Assembly (NCBI RefSeq): GCF_007970185.1
Contig: NZ_CP042431.1
Span: forward strand, 3,658,001 to 3,722,000
From: Pseudobacter ginsenosidimutans
Lineage (GTDB): Bacteria > Bacteroidota > Bacteroidia > Chitinophagales > Chitinophagaceae
Length of the DNA: 64,000 nt
Reading direction: 5' to 3'
Shown: positions 36,426 through 45,629 of the stretch, one piece after another
Layout: each line of letters opens with the position of its first letter
Position numbering within the stretch: position 1 is the first letter of the stretch
Translations under genes and position numbers: made by a program
The notes under the pieces: generated by a model
What the model saw: only the letters and a program-made list of their open reading frames with translations
Database searches by the model: none
What the model was told of the DNA's origin: nothing

Positions 36426-37220
36426 ATGAAAAAATTGCAACAATTCAAAAGGGCTTTCCTGTTTATGATGATCAGTTGGATGCTGCTCACTGGCTGCACC
36501 AAAGACTTCGACAGGCCGGGCGTTGCCTCCCTCAATATATTCAATGGGATTGTTGGCGCCACAACTGTGGCGCCTGATATGAGTGAAGCATCCCCTATCC
36601 AATGGTACAAAACCTCCAATCTGCTTCTCTATGGCGCTGCCGGTAATTTGAATCCCACCACTAACCGGAACAATGTTCAATTCAATTCCTACAGCGGAAT
36701 GCAGCGTTTCAAATTCTTCAATTACCCCGATACGCTGGCGCACAGCAAACCACTGCTGGATGTAGTGCTGGATCTTCCTGTTGGAACTGTCAGCAGTCTC
36801 TACCTGACAGGAACAACCGAAGCGCCGGATACAGTGTTTGCACGCGATCAGCTCGCATACCATTCCTTCGCAGACAGTGTTACCAGCTTAAGGATGGTGA
36901 ACCTGATACCGGAACTGACGGTCAATGTGAACCAGCAGGGAAGTCCTGATGAAAACGAATGGTCATCGCTTGGATACAAATCGATATCGGCATTCAGGGA
37001 CTTCTCACTTACCGGAACGGGCGCCAAATATATTTTCGAGATAAAAGATGCTGCCACCGGCAACCTGGTGACCACGGCTACCGTGGATGCTGCGGACAGA
37101 AGACAAAGCACATCGTTCATCAATTATTATCGTTTCAAAAATCTCACTATGATACTTTATGGCAAGGCTGGTAATACCGGCGCTACAGCACCGAAAGTTG
37201 CCATCATGAGTAATAATTAA
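36426..37220 (+). CDS. DUF4397-like surface lipoprotein of module copy 1
   Basis: A 264-residue lipoprotein (lipobox WMLLTGCTK). The mature part is beta-rich and has two similar halves: ASLNIFNGIVGA...VQFNSYSGMQRFKFFNYPD in the first and TSLRMVNLIPELTVNVNQ...FRDFSLTGTGAKYIFEIKDAATG in the second. This layout resembles DUF4397 proteins, which appear on the surface of many bacteria without known function; the family name is tentative. It follows SusD by 12 bp and is present in both copies. It may extend substrate capture or bridge SusCD to the inner membrane complex. Confidence 0.65.
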   Translation: MKKLQQFKRAFLFMMISWMLLTGCTKDFDRPGVASLNIFNGIVGATTVAPDMSEASPIQWYKTSNLLLYGAAGNLNPTTNRNNVQFNSYSGMQRFKFFNYPDTLAHSKPLLDVVLDLPVGTVSSLYLTGTTEAPDTVFARDQLAYHSFADSVTSLRMVNLIPELTVNVNQQGSPDENEWSSLGYKSISAFRDFSLTGTGAKYIFEIKDAATGNLVTTATVDAADRRQSTSFINYYRFKNLTMILYGKAGNTGATAPKVAIMSNN

Positions 37221-37240
37221 ATCACTACAAGAGGAATATT

Positions 37241-38167
37241 ATGAGCACTATCCTGAAGATCGAACATTTGTCGCACCGGTACAGCAGCAGCTGGGCTGTG
37301 CGCGACCTGAACATCGAGATCAATCAAAATGGTATCGTTGGGCTGCTGGGATCCAACGGCGCCGGGAAATCAACCACCATGAATATCATTTGTGGCGTAT
37401 TGAATCAAACGGAAGGTAAAGTATTGATCAATGGTTTCGATATCCGTGAGCAACCTGAAGAGGCCAAGAAAAATATCGGCTTCCTTCCCCAGACCCCGCC
37501 ATTGTATACCGATTTTACGATCGATGAATACCTCCATTACACCGCCAATCTGCGGGCCATGGATAAGTCAAAGATCAAAGCAGCGGTGGAGCATGTGAAA
37601 GAACGATGCGGCCTCTCGCATTTCAGCAGCAGGCTGATCAAAAATCTTTCCGGAGGTTACCGTCAGCGCGTAGGCATTGCGCAGGCCGTGATCCACAAAC
37701 CCAAACTGGTGGTACTGGATGAGCCCACCAATGGCCTCGATCCCAATCAACTGATCGAAGCAAGAAAACTGATCAGGGAAGTGGCGCAGGATCATGCTGT
37801 TTTATTATCGTCCCATATCCTTTCCGAGATCCGGCTCCTTTGCCGCGATGTGATCATGATCGAATCCGGGCGCATGGTCTTTGCCGATAGTATGGATGCG
37901 TTCGATAATTATCTCCAACCGAACAGTATGCTGGTGACACTGGAAAATATGCCGTCCGAATCAGAGTTACTGGCTATCAAGGGCGTTACCAAAATTGAAA
38001 TGCTGACCAGCAGGCAGGCGCGTCTTTATTATGAAGCAGGACAAAACATCAATGAAAGCGTAGTGGAAGCCAGTATGAAAAATAACTGGCGACTGATGGA
38101 GATCAGCGCTGACAAGACCCTGCTGGATGATACTTTCAAACAACTCTCTGTTCAATCCGCTGGTTAA
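37241..38167 (+). CDS. ABC transporter ATPase, GldA-like, module copy 1
   Basis: A 308-residue ATPase. Walker A is GSNGAGKS (37-44), the Q loop is near Gln84, the signature LSGGYRQRVGIAQA starts at 136, Walker B LVVLDEPTNGLDP starts at 156 and the H loop His is about 192. A C-terminal extension of about 90 residues (after 215) is typical of ATPases that serve ABC-2 type permeases, including GldA of gliding Bacteroidota. It should power the two permease-GldG proteins encoded next. It is among the most conserved proteins between the copies. Confidence 0.9.
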   Translation: MSTILKIEHLSHRYSSSWAVRDLNIEINQNGIVGLLGSNGAGKSTTMNIICGVLNQTEGKVLINGFDIREQPEEAKKNIGFLPQTPPLYTDFTIDEYLHYTANLRAMDKSKIKAAVEHVKERCGLSHFSSRLIKNLSGGYRQRVGIAQAVIHKPKLVVLDEPTNGLDPNQLIEARKLIREVAQDHAVLLSSHILSEIRLLCRDVIMIESGRMVFADSMDAFDNYLQPNSMLVTLENMPSESELLAIKGVTKIEMLTSRQARLYYEAGQNINESVVEASMKNNWRLMEISADKTLLDDTFKQLSVQSAG

Positions 38168-38221
38168 TTATCGGGTCCAAAAAAAAGTCTTTTTCTTCCT
38201 AACAAGTATAAATTCCAATCA

Positions 38222-40591
38222 ATGAGGATGGTTGCTCAAATCGCAAAGGCAGAATTGCGAAATCTATTCTATTCTCCTGTAGCATGGTTCCTGGCTATTG
38301 TATTTATGGTGCAGTGTGGTTTCTTATTCACTCATGTGCTGTATACAATGGCTCATAACCAGGAAGTGATGATGGCTGAAAGCCCTGACTTTAAGAACTG
38401 GGGCCAGCTCCCGCTCACCATGCTGTTTTTTTCGATCCCTGAAAGCGCCTATGCGGCCGTGTTGAAAAATATTTATCTCTTTGTGCCATTGCTGACGATG
38501 GGGCTGCTTGGCCGGGAAGTTCATGCCAATACCATTAAGCTGCTCTTTTCTTCGCCTGTGAAATTACGTCAGGTGGTTGTCGGGAAATTCCTGGCGATCA
38601 TGGTGTATAACCTGCTTTTGCTGGCTATCCTCGGCATCTTCCTGGCTACTTTCGGATTCAGTGTGAGATCTGCCGATTATGGTTTTATCCTTTCCGGCGC
38701 CCTTGCATTCTATCTGTTGATCTGTGCGTATACTTCCATCGGCTTATTCATGAGCAGCCTTACCAGCTACCAGATCCTGGCCGCTATCGGAACCTTCATG
38801 ATCATCTTTGTGCTGGGGCGGATCAACAGTCTTTGGCAGCATATAGATTTTGTGAGAGATCTTACCTGGTTCCTGTATCTGCCGGGACGTACAGCCAATA
38901 TGTTGAAAGGACTGATCACGAGTAAGGATGTACTTTACTTTGTACTGGTAGTGTTCATGTTCCTCGGCTTTACGCTCATCCGTCTGAAAAAGCAACGGGA
39001 ATCGAAACCCTGGTATATCACCTGGAGCCGTGTGTTGATGGTAGTGGTGATGGTGTTAGCTGCCGGCTATATTTTTTCCCGTCCGCAGACCACGCTCTAT
39101 CTCGACGCTACTGCTAAGGATGCTAATACGATCCACCCGAATACCCGGGCCATTCTGAAAGGAATGAAAGAAGGTCCGCTGGAAGTAACATTGTTTACCA
39201 ACTTGCTTGGACCGATGGTGAAGTATGGGATACCTGAAGCGAGAAACGTTTACCGGACAGAGCTGTGGGAACAATACCAGCGCTTCAAGACCGATATCCA
39301 TTTCAAATATGTTTATTACTACCATTATGAAACCTGGATGGATGGCGGAAAACTGGCCAAAGCCTTTCCAGGTAAGAGCATTGAAGAGATCGCAAAGGAA
39401 ATTGCACTCGGCATGCGGATCGATTTCAAACTTTTTCAACCTCTTTCAGCGTTGAAAGATTCAGCAGACCTGGCCTCGGAAGGTTACAGGTTGCTGATGG
39501 AACTAAAGTATAAGGATCGTAAAGCATTTTTGCGTACCTACAACGGAGCTCCATTTCCGAAGGGAACTGAGCGGACTTATCCTGATGAATCCAATATGGC
39601 AGCTACACTGAAGAATCTGCTAAAGCCTGAAACCATCCCACATATCTTATACACTTCAGGCAATCTTGAAAGGCGCCTGCATACAGAACATAAAAGAGAC
39701 TATACGAAGGCCACGCTCTCTAAAATTGAAAAGGATGGTCTCATCAATCTTGGCTTTGAAATCGATACCATTTCACTGGAAACACAGGATATACCAGCCG
39801 GGATCACGGCACTGGTAATTGCTGATCCCAAAAGATCATTCAGTGAAAAGGCAGAAGAGAAAGTAAGGAAATACATCAGTGAAGGGGGCAATATCGTATT
39901 CATGAGCGAACCAGGAAAACAGAATGTATTGAATCCCCTGGTGAAATATCTCGGCGTTGAGATGCTTGAAGGGAACCTGGTGGAACCAACTTTTCACGAG
40001 ATGCCTCAAAAGGTGAAACCCTATTATACGCTGGCAAGCACAGAACTGTCAGATGAGGTGGAATTGAAAGGCGTGAGGGAAAAATTGAAGAGGGTGTATG
40101 AGAAAGACACTACCAAAATATCCATGCCGGGTGTAGCTGCGCTTTCGTTTACTGATAGCAGTGGGTTTGTAAAGAAGCCGCTGCTGCTGACCAGAGAATC
40201 CACTACCTGGTTGAAAAAAGGCAAGCTGGTAACAGACTCTGCGGAAGTAGTGTACAATCAGCAGGAGGGAGACATCAGGGGCGCATTCCCTACAGCTCTT
40301 CAATTAACAAGGCAGTTTGGTAATAAGGAGCAAAGAGCAGTTGTTTATGGAGATGCTGATTTTGTGAGCAATGAAATATTGAAAAATGGCGTAACCATCA
40401 ACAGGGCAGTTTTCTCCTGGATGTCTGGAAATGAGTATCCTGTTTATACACCTTTCACTGATCCGGATGATAACCTGGTACTTATCTCTTCCGGTAAAGT
40501 AAGTGTGTTGAAAGTGATCTACGTATGGGTATTGCCGTTATTGATGCTGGTAGCCGGCACAGTGATATTGATAAGGAGGAAAAGAAAATAG
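38222..40591 (+). CDS. ABC-2 permease fused to GldG-like periplasmic domain, type A, module copy 1
   Basis: A 789-residue membrane protein that joins a GldF-like permease and a GldG-like auxiliary protein. About six helices occupy residues 18-255, including IYLFVPLLTMGLLGREVHANTIKLLFSSPVKLRQVVVGKFLAIM, the ABC-2 coupling-helix region. A seventh helix (about 268-288) leads to a large extracytoplasmic domain (about 290-760) with the GldG marks LEVTLFTNLLG, EGGNIVFMSEPGKQN and VVYGDADFVSN. A final helix (about 765-785) ends RRKRK. The start MRMVAQIAKAELRNLFYSPVAWF is shared by all four paralogues. No Shine-Dalgarno sequence precedes it. Confidence 0.88.
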   Translation: MRMVAQIAKAELRNLFYSPVAWFLAIVFMVQCGFLFTHVLYTMAHNQEVMMAESPDFKNWGQLPLTMLFFSIPESAYAAVLKNIYLFVPLLTMGLLGREVHANTIKLLFSSPVKLRQVVVGKFLAIMVYNLLLLAILGIFLATFGFSVRSADYGFILSGALAFYLLICAYTSIGLFMSSLTSYQILAAIGTFMIIFVLGRINSLWQHIDFVRDLTWFLYLPGRTANMLKGLITSKDVLYFVLVVFMFLGFTLIRLKKQRESKPWYITWSRVLMVVVMVLAAGYIFSRPQTTLYLDATAKDANTIHPNTRAILKGMKEGPLEVTLFTNLLGPMVKYGIPEARNVYRTELWEQYQRFKTDIHFKYVYYYHYETWMDGGKLAKAFPGKSIEEIAKEIALGMRIDFKLFQPLSALKDSADLASEGYRLLMELKYKDRKAFLRTYNGAPFPKGTERTYPDESNMAATLKNLLKPETIPHILYTSGNLERRLHTEHKRDYTKATLSKIEKDGLINLGFEIDTISLETQDIPAGITALVIADPKRSFSEKAEEKVRKYISEGGNIVFMSEPGKQNVLNPLVKYLGVEMLEGNLVEPTFHEMPQKVKPYYTLASTELSDEVELKGVREKLKRVYEKDTTKISMPGVAALSFTDSSGFVKKPLLLTRESTTWLKKGKLVTDSAEVVYNQQEGDIRGAFPTALQLTRQFGNKEQRAVVYGDADFVSNEILKNGVTINRAVFSWMSGNEYPVYTPFTDPDDNLVLISSGKVSVLKVIYVWVLPLLMLVAGTVILIRRKRK

Positions 40592-40625
40592 AAATCAAAT
40601 CTGTAAACAGTATAAATCATCATCA

Positions 40626-42983
40626 ATGAGGATGGTAATTCAAGTAGCAAAGGCCGAGTTGCGCAACCTGTTCTATTCACCGGTAGCATGGTTCATGCTG
40701 GTCCTGTTTATGGTGCTCTGTGCTTACTTCTATACAACACCATTGTTCATCAAGGCTAACTGGCAGGATATCCTGCTCAGGAACAGACCTAATCTCACTG
40801 CAATAACAAATGGCAGCCTCACCAGGGATCTGTTCCTCGGGGAGGACGGTTTCTTCACGCATGTGCTTCAAAACCTCTATCTCATCATTCCATTGCTCAC
40901 CATGGGATTGATTGGTAGGGAAGTGCAAAGCGGCACCATCAAATTATTGTATTCTTCTCCCATTAAGATCCGCCAGATAGTGCTGGGAAAATTCCTGGCC
41001 ATCATGATCTATAACCTGCTGCTGGTAATGATAACAGGCATTTTCTTTGTCAGCGCAATGCTCAATGTGAAATCTGTTGACTACGGCATGCTGCTTTCTG
41101 CAGCGCTGGGCTTTTACCTGCTCATCTGTACCTACGCCGCCATCGGTGCTTTCATGAGCAGTCTCAGTACTTACCAGATAGTAACTGCACTGGGTACATT
41201 TGTGGTGATCCTGGTGCTGACCATGATCGGGAAGCTCTGGCAGCAATATGATATCGTAAGGGACCTGACTTATTTTCTCTTTCTCTCCGGGCGTACAGAA
41301 AAAATGCTGGCCGGTCTGATCACCAGCAGGGATGTGATCTACTTCCTGGTGCTGATTGCCATGTTCCTCCTGTTCACCATGTTCAGGTTAAAAGGTGCGA
41401 GAGAACTGAAGCCCTGGTACATAAAAACAGCAAGATACATAGGCGCTACCGGCGTAGTGCTGATCATAGGTTATGTCAGTTCAAGACCTGCAATGACCTT
41501 GTATTGGGATACCACACAGAATAAAGTGAATACCATCCATCGCAAAACCCAGCAGATCATCAAAGAAATGGGAGAGGATCCCATTGAAGTAACATTGTAT
41601 TCCAATCTCCTGGGCAAAACAGCCTTTGCTGCGCTTCCGGAAAAACGCAGCGAATATATTCACCAGTTCTGGGACCAGTACCTCCGCTTTAAACCCAATA
41701 TCAATTTCAAATACGAATATTATTACGACTACGACAGTACTGCGATGGGGTCTGAAATGCCTTATCACCTCAGGGGGAAATCGGTAGACCAGATGGCCAG
41801 AAAAAAAGCGGAGCATTCGGAATGGGACCTCAGTATCTATCAGAAGCCTGCGGAAATAAGAAAGAAGATCGATCTCCGTTCTGAATACCTGCACCTGGTG
41901 ATGAAAGTAACCTACAAAGGACGCTCTGAGTTTCTTCGTACCTCGATGGGTACTCCTGTTTGGCCGGGTGAAAGACAAGTGGCGGCGGCATTCAAAAAGT
42001 TGTTGTACCCGGAGAAGATCCCACAAGTTTATTTCATAACAGGGCACTATGAACGAAGCACGCTGAAATACGGGCAACGTGAATATGGAGTGCATACTTC
42101 CAATAAATTAAGGAGCTCAGCGCTGGTGAACAATGGCTTCAATGTAGATACCATTTCACTGGACAACCGGGATATCCCCGGCAAAACAGACTTGCTGGTG
42201 CTGGCTGATCCAAAATCGGCATTGAGCGATCTGTGCCAGGAGAAGATCAGGAACTATATCAGCCAGGGCGGCAATATGATCATAATGGGTGAGCCTGGCA
42301 AGCAGTCGATCGTAAACCCTGTTCTCAGCCAATTGGGTTTGCAATTGGCTGAAGGAACACTGATCAATGCTAAAAGCATGGAATCGCCGGACATGGTAAA
42401 TGCTGACGGATCCGGGGCTTTCGGTGGTTTGATGTATGATCCTTCCAGCCCCACATTCCAATCAATACATAGTGATGCAGCGCTAAGAATGGCAGGCGCT
42501 GCGGCTTTCCTCAAATCAGATAGTACTGATTTCAATTACACGCCATTGTTTCATGATGCTGTAAATGTTTTTCTCAAGAAAGGAAGTTTTGTACTCGATT
42601 CTGCTGAAGTGCTGTTCAATGCAACTGAAGGTGATCTGCGGGAACTGCCTCCTGTTGTTGGACAAAAGGAAAAACCATTTACTACCATGCTTGCCCTTCA
42701 GCGGTTCAAAGGCAAAAAGGACCAGCGTATCATTGTATCAGCCGATGCAGACTGTTTGAGCAATTTTGAGGTCATGCAGGTGGATAAGTATGGCAGCTTT
42801 CTGTATAGCTGGACTACCTATGGTAATTTTCCCGTCTATTTACCTTATGCGGAAGCGCCAGACAAGATGCTGACCATCACCGGAACTACCGCCAAAGTGC
42901 TGAGTATCGTGTATACCTATATCCTTCCGGCCATTGTATTGCTGGCTGGCTCCATTCTATTGATCAGACGCAAAAGAAAATAA
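40626..42983 (+). CDS. ABC-2 permease fused to GldG-like periplasmic domain, type B, module copy 1
   Basis: A 785-residue paralogue of the type A protein with the same layout: six-helix permease (about 18-255), helix about 270-290, GldG-like extracytoplasmic domain (about 295-755) and C-terminal helix ending RRKRK. Type B differs in its first loop (TPLFIKANWQDILLRNRPN) and in the GldG-like domain (NMIIMGEPGKQSIVNPVLSQLG, IIVSADADCLSN). A and B probably form a heterodimer over the GldA-like ATPase, as two-permease ABC-2 systems do. The MutS-like A gene starts 3 bp after its stop codon, so translation may be coupled. Confidence 0.87.
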   Translation: MRMVIQVAKAELRNLFYSPVAWFMLVLFMVLCAYFYTTPLFIKANWQDILLRNRPNLTAITNGSLTRDLFLGEDGFFTHVLQNLYLIIPLLTMGLIGREVQSGTIKLLYSSPIKIRQIVLGKFLAIMIYNLLLVMITGIFFVSAMLNVKSVDYGMLLSAALGFYLLICTYAAIGAFMSSLSTYQIVTALGTFVVILVLTMIGKLWQQYDIVRDLTYFLFLSGRTEKMLAGLITSRDVIYFLVLIAMFLLFTMFRLKGARELKPWYIKTARYIGATGVVLIIGYVSSRPAMTLYWDTTQNKVNTIHRKTQQIIKEMGEDPIEVTLYSNLLGKTAFAALPEKRSEYIHQFWDQYLRFKPNINFKYEYYYDYDSTAMGSEMPYHLRGKSVDQMARKKAEHSEWDLSIYQKPAEIRKKIDLRSEYLHLVMKVTYKGRSEFLRTSMGTPVWPGERQVAAAFKKLLYPEKIPQVYFITGHYERSTLKYGQREYGVHTSNKLRSSALVNNGFNVDTISLDNRDIPGKTDLLVLADPKSALSDLCQEKIRNYISQGGNMIIMGEPGKQSIVNPVLSQLGLQLAEGTLINAKSMESPDMVNADGSGAFGGLMYDPSSPTFQSIHSDAALRMAGAAAFLKSDSTDFNYTPLFHDAVNVFLKKGSFVLDSAEVLFNATEGDLRELPPVVGQKEKPFTTMLALQRFKGKKDQRIIVSADADCLSNFEVMQVDKYGSFLYSWTTYGNFPVYLPYAEAPDKMLTITGTTAKVLSIVYTYILPAIVLLAGSILLIRRKRK

Positions 42984-42985
42984 CC

Positions 42986-44302
42986 ATGTACCTGCAAACC
43001 GACGAACAAACGATAGATGACCTGCGCATTTTTGGAAAGCGCGACAGTACCGGTGTATTCGAATTGTACAATCGGGTGCATACAAGGGGAGGGGAATCCC
43101 TTTTGAAAGAGATGTTCAGGGCGCCATTGTCTGACCAGGATCTGATCAATGCGCGTAGCAGTATCATTCAGCATTTCGCAGGGAACAAAACAGGGTTCCC
43201 TTTCAATGCTTCTATCTTCGATATGGCGGAGAAATACATGCACAGCGCCAATGAAACCCGCAGTCAGGGAAGCGATAAAGCAGTTCTCAGTGAAAAAGAG
43301 ATTTCGAATGGCGTTACTGCCCTTATAGAAATGATGCAGCTCTGCCGCGCATTCATTGAATCAGAAAATGTAAAAAAGATAGACGCCTATAGATCTGAAA
43401 GGGAAAGTATAGCCATGATCCTTTCTGATTCAGCATTTACACCTCTGCATAAAGAAAATCTGAGAGCAAAGATCTCCTACTCTGCAGTGGCTGCCTATGA
43501 TGTACTGTTCCGCGTTCGAGAACAGCAAAAAGTGAACAGGTTGATGGCGCATATTTATTACCTCGATGTGTTGCTGTCTATTGCGGCCATTGCCAACGAA
43601 AGGAATTTCATTTTTCCCAAAGCGCTGGAGAAAGGATCCGCCACTTTGTTGCTGGAGGGGGTATATCATCCTGAACTGAAATCGCCGGTAGCGAATGATC
43701 TTACGCTTAACAACAACCGTAATTTCATTTTTCTGACCGGAGCCAATATGGCTGGTAAATCCACTTTCCTCCGCTCCGTGAGTGTAGCGATGTTCCTGGC
43801 CCATATGGGTTTTCCGGTGGCTGCTAAAAAAATGGAATTCTCGGTGATGGATGGGATCTATACTACCATCAATCTCCCGGATAACCTGGGCATCGGGGCC
43901 AGCCATTTTTATGCGGAAGTATTGCGGGTGAAGCAGGTGGCAGCTGAGCTGGGTAAGAATAAATCCCTCTTCGTAATCTTCGATGAATTGTTCCGGGGTA
44001 CCAACGTGAAAGATGCGCACGAAGCATCGGTGGCGGTATCGCTTTCTTTTGCGAAAAGGAAGAACAGCATGTTCATCATCTCTTCTCATATCATCGAAGC
44101 CGGAGAGGAGCTTAAGCAGCTGAACAATATCGGCTTCCTGTTTCTGCCCACGCGCATGAACGGCCATATGCCCGAGTATACTTACCGGTTGGAAAAGGGG
44201 ATTACAGACGATCGTCATGGTATGATCATCATCCTTAATGAAGGCATTCTCGAAATACTGGAAAAAGGAAAAAAGAAAAAAAACTTATGTCATTCAATAT
44301 AG
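42986..44302 (+). CDS. short MutS-family ATPase, type A, module copy 1
   Basis: A 438-residue protein that matches only the core (domain III-like, about 15-205) and ATPase (domain V, about 225-430) parts of MutS. It lacks the N-terminal mismatch-reading domain with its Phe-x-Glu wedge and the connector domain. Walker A is TGANMAGKS (251-259), the trans-acting signature is SHFYAEV (306-312), Walker B is FVIFDELFRGT (329-339) and the H motif is SSH (366-368). True MutS is about 850 residues, so classical mismatch repair is unlikely. The gene overlaps MutS-like B by 16 bp, and its last codons contain an A AAA AAG heptamer in frame. Confidence 0.87.
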   Translation: MYLQTDEQTIDDLRIFGKRDSTGVFELYNRVHTRGGESLLKEMFRAPLSDQDLINARSSIIQHFAGNKTGFPFNASIFDMAEKYMHSANETRSQGSDKAVLSEKEISNGVTALIEMMQLCRAFIESENVKKIDAYRSERESIAMILSDSAFTPLHKENLRAKISYSAVAAYDVLFRVREQQKVNRLMAHIYYLDVLLSIAAIANERNFIFPKALEKGSATLLLEGVYHPELKSPVANDLTLNNNRNFIFLTGANMAGKSTFLRSVSVAMFLAHMGFPVAAKKMEFSVMDGIYTTINLPDNLGIGASHFYAEVLRVKQVAAELGKNKSLFVIFDELFRGTNVKDAHEASVAVSLSFAKRKNSMFIISSHIIEAGEELKQLNNIGFLFLPTRMNGHMPEYTYRLEKGITDDRHGMIIILNEGILEILEKGKKKKNLCHSI

Positions 44303-45591
44303 ACAAGCAAACGATCGAAGAGCTGAACCTCACCGGAAAATTCCGAAGCGGATCAGTATATGCGCTCTTCAATAAAGTGAAGACCAATGGAGGGGAAAGG
44401 TTGCTGGACCAGATGTTCCGTCATCCGCTGGAAGAGGTAGATGCTATCAATCAACGCAGCAGTATTTTCCGGTATTTTGGCGAAGCTGGTTTCTCCTTTC
44501 CTTTCGATGTGCAGCAGTTGAACCAGATGCGGGAACATATCGACAGTATGGTGTCGAAAAACGCGATGCTGGTGTTTGCCCGAACCTGCATCCAAAAGGT
44601 ACTGGCCAGTCTTACACGCGATGAGCGGTACCGCAAACTGGTGCAGGGATTGCAGGCCTGTATTATGACATTACATAAATGCCATCAGTTTGTGCATGGA
44701 TTGCGATCAGACAGCCCTTTTGCTAACAGAATTGTGCAGATCCAACAAATTCTATCTGATAAAAGGATAGAAAAACTAAGGCAGGTGGATATCTACAAAT
44801 CCCTTTCCATTCAAACCCTGTCCTCTTACGAACATCTCCTGAAAGGGGAACTGCATGGCCAGATGGAAGATGTCCTGAACTTTATTTATGAAGTTGACCT
44901 GTTCATTGCCGTTAGTAAAGTGGCAAAGGACCGGAAATTCAACTATGCCGAGGCGCTGCCGCCTGCAAAGAATCTGATGTCTGCCATCGACCTTCGTCAT
45001 CCTGCCATCGATAATGCCATCGGAAATGATTTACGCATGGATGGATCCAGCAATGTACTTTTCCTGACCGGCGCCAATATGGCCGGCAAATCCACCCTGA
45101 TGAAAAGCATCGGCATCGCTTGTTACCTGGCACATATGGGATTCCCGGTAGCGGCAGCCGAATACAGCTTCTCCGTGAGGGAAGGATTGTATTCCAGCAT
45201 CAATGTGGCCGATAATATCGGACTTGGCTACAGCCATTTCTATGCAGAAGTGGTTCGGGTGAAACAGGCTGCAGAAGCGGCTGCCAGCGGAAAGCGCTTA
45301 CTGCTGATGTTCGATGAACTGTTCAAAGGCACCAACGTGAAGGATGCTTATGATGGCACACTGGCCATTACGGAATCATTTGCCGATTATACTGATTGCT
45401 TGTTTGTTGTGAGTACCCATATCATTGAAGTGGGAGAGGCATTGAAGAAAAAAGAGAATATACGTTTTTTGTATATGCCTACTATAATGGAAGGATCACG
45501 TCCACGCTATACCTACAGATTGAAAGAAGGGATCACGGAAGACAGGCAGGGAATGATGATCATACGGAATGAAGGTATACTGGAAATGTAA
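44287..45591 (+). CDS. short MutS-family ATPase, type B, module copy 1
   Basis: A 434-residue paralogue of type A with the same truncated layout: core helices (about 15-215) and ATPase domain (about 235-430). Walker A is TGANMAGKS (261-269), signature SHFYAEV (316-322), Walker B LLMFDELFKGT (about 339-349) and STH (about 376-378). MutS ATPases work as dimers with composite sites, so A and B probably pair, like eukaryotic MSH heterodimers. Residues 161-288 are encoded by the 383-bp stretch nearly identical to copy 2. A terminator follows. Confidence 0.87.
   Translation: MSFNIDKQTIEELNLTGKFRSGSVYALFNKVKTNGGERLLDQMFRHPLEEVDAINQRSSIFRYFGEAGFSFPFDVQQLNQMREHIDSMVSKNAMLVFARTCIQKVLASLTRDERYRKLVQGLQACIMTLHKCHQFVHGLRSDSPFANRIVQIQQILSDKRIEKLRQVDIYKSLSIQTLSSYEHLLKGELHGQMEDVLNFIYEVDLFIAVSKVAKDRKFNYAEALPPAKNLMSAIDLRHPAIDNAIGNDLRMDGSSNVLFLTGANMAGKSTLMKSIGIACYLAHMGFPVAAAEYSFSVREGLYSSINVADNIGLGYSHFYAEVVRVKQAAEAAASGKRLLLMFDELFKGTNVKDAYDGTLAITESFADYTDCLFVVSTHIIEVGEALKKKENIRFLYMPTIMEGSRPRYTYRLKEGITEDRQGMMIIRNEGILEM
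44767..45149. repeat. near-identical 383-bp tract shared with 61178-61560
   Basis: Aligned base by base, this stretch of MutS-like B differs from the copy 2 stretch at a single base (T in TTTATTTATG here, C there), while both flanks differ at many positions. This is the mark of recent gene conversion or recombination between the copies. Confidence 0.9.
45350..45440. repeat. second near-identical 91-bp tract shared with 61761-61851
   Basis: One mismatch in 91 bp between the MutS-like B genes, with the same 16,411-bp offset as the longer tract and with more divergent sequence between them. Confidence 0.75.
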
Positions 45592-45629
45592 CCAGCAGAA
45601 TCCGGAAGTTATATTGAAAGGATCTCCAT

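Noticed and set aside
37241-42983. The ABC genes as the gliding-motility gldA-gldF-gldG operon itself
   Set aside because: gldF and gldG are separate single genes in known gliding systems; here they are fused, duplicated as A/B and tied to SusCD and MutS-like genes, so the gld symbols were not applied.
42986-45591. MutS-like genes as part of a normal mismatch-repair operon
   Set aside because: They lack mismatch-binding domain I and connector domain II, no mutL is present, and they sit at the end of a transport module.
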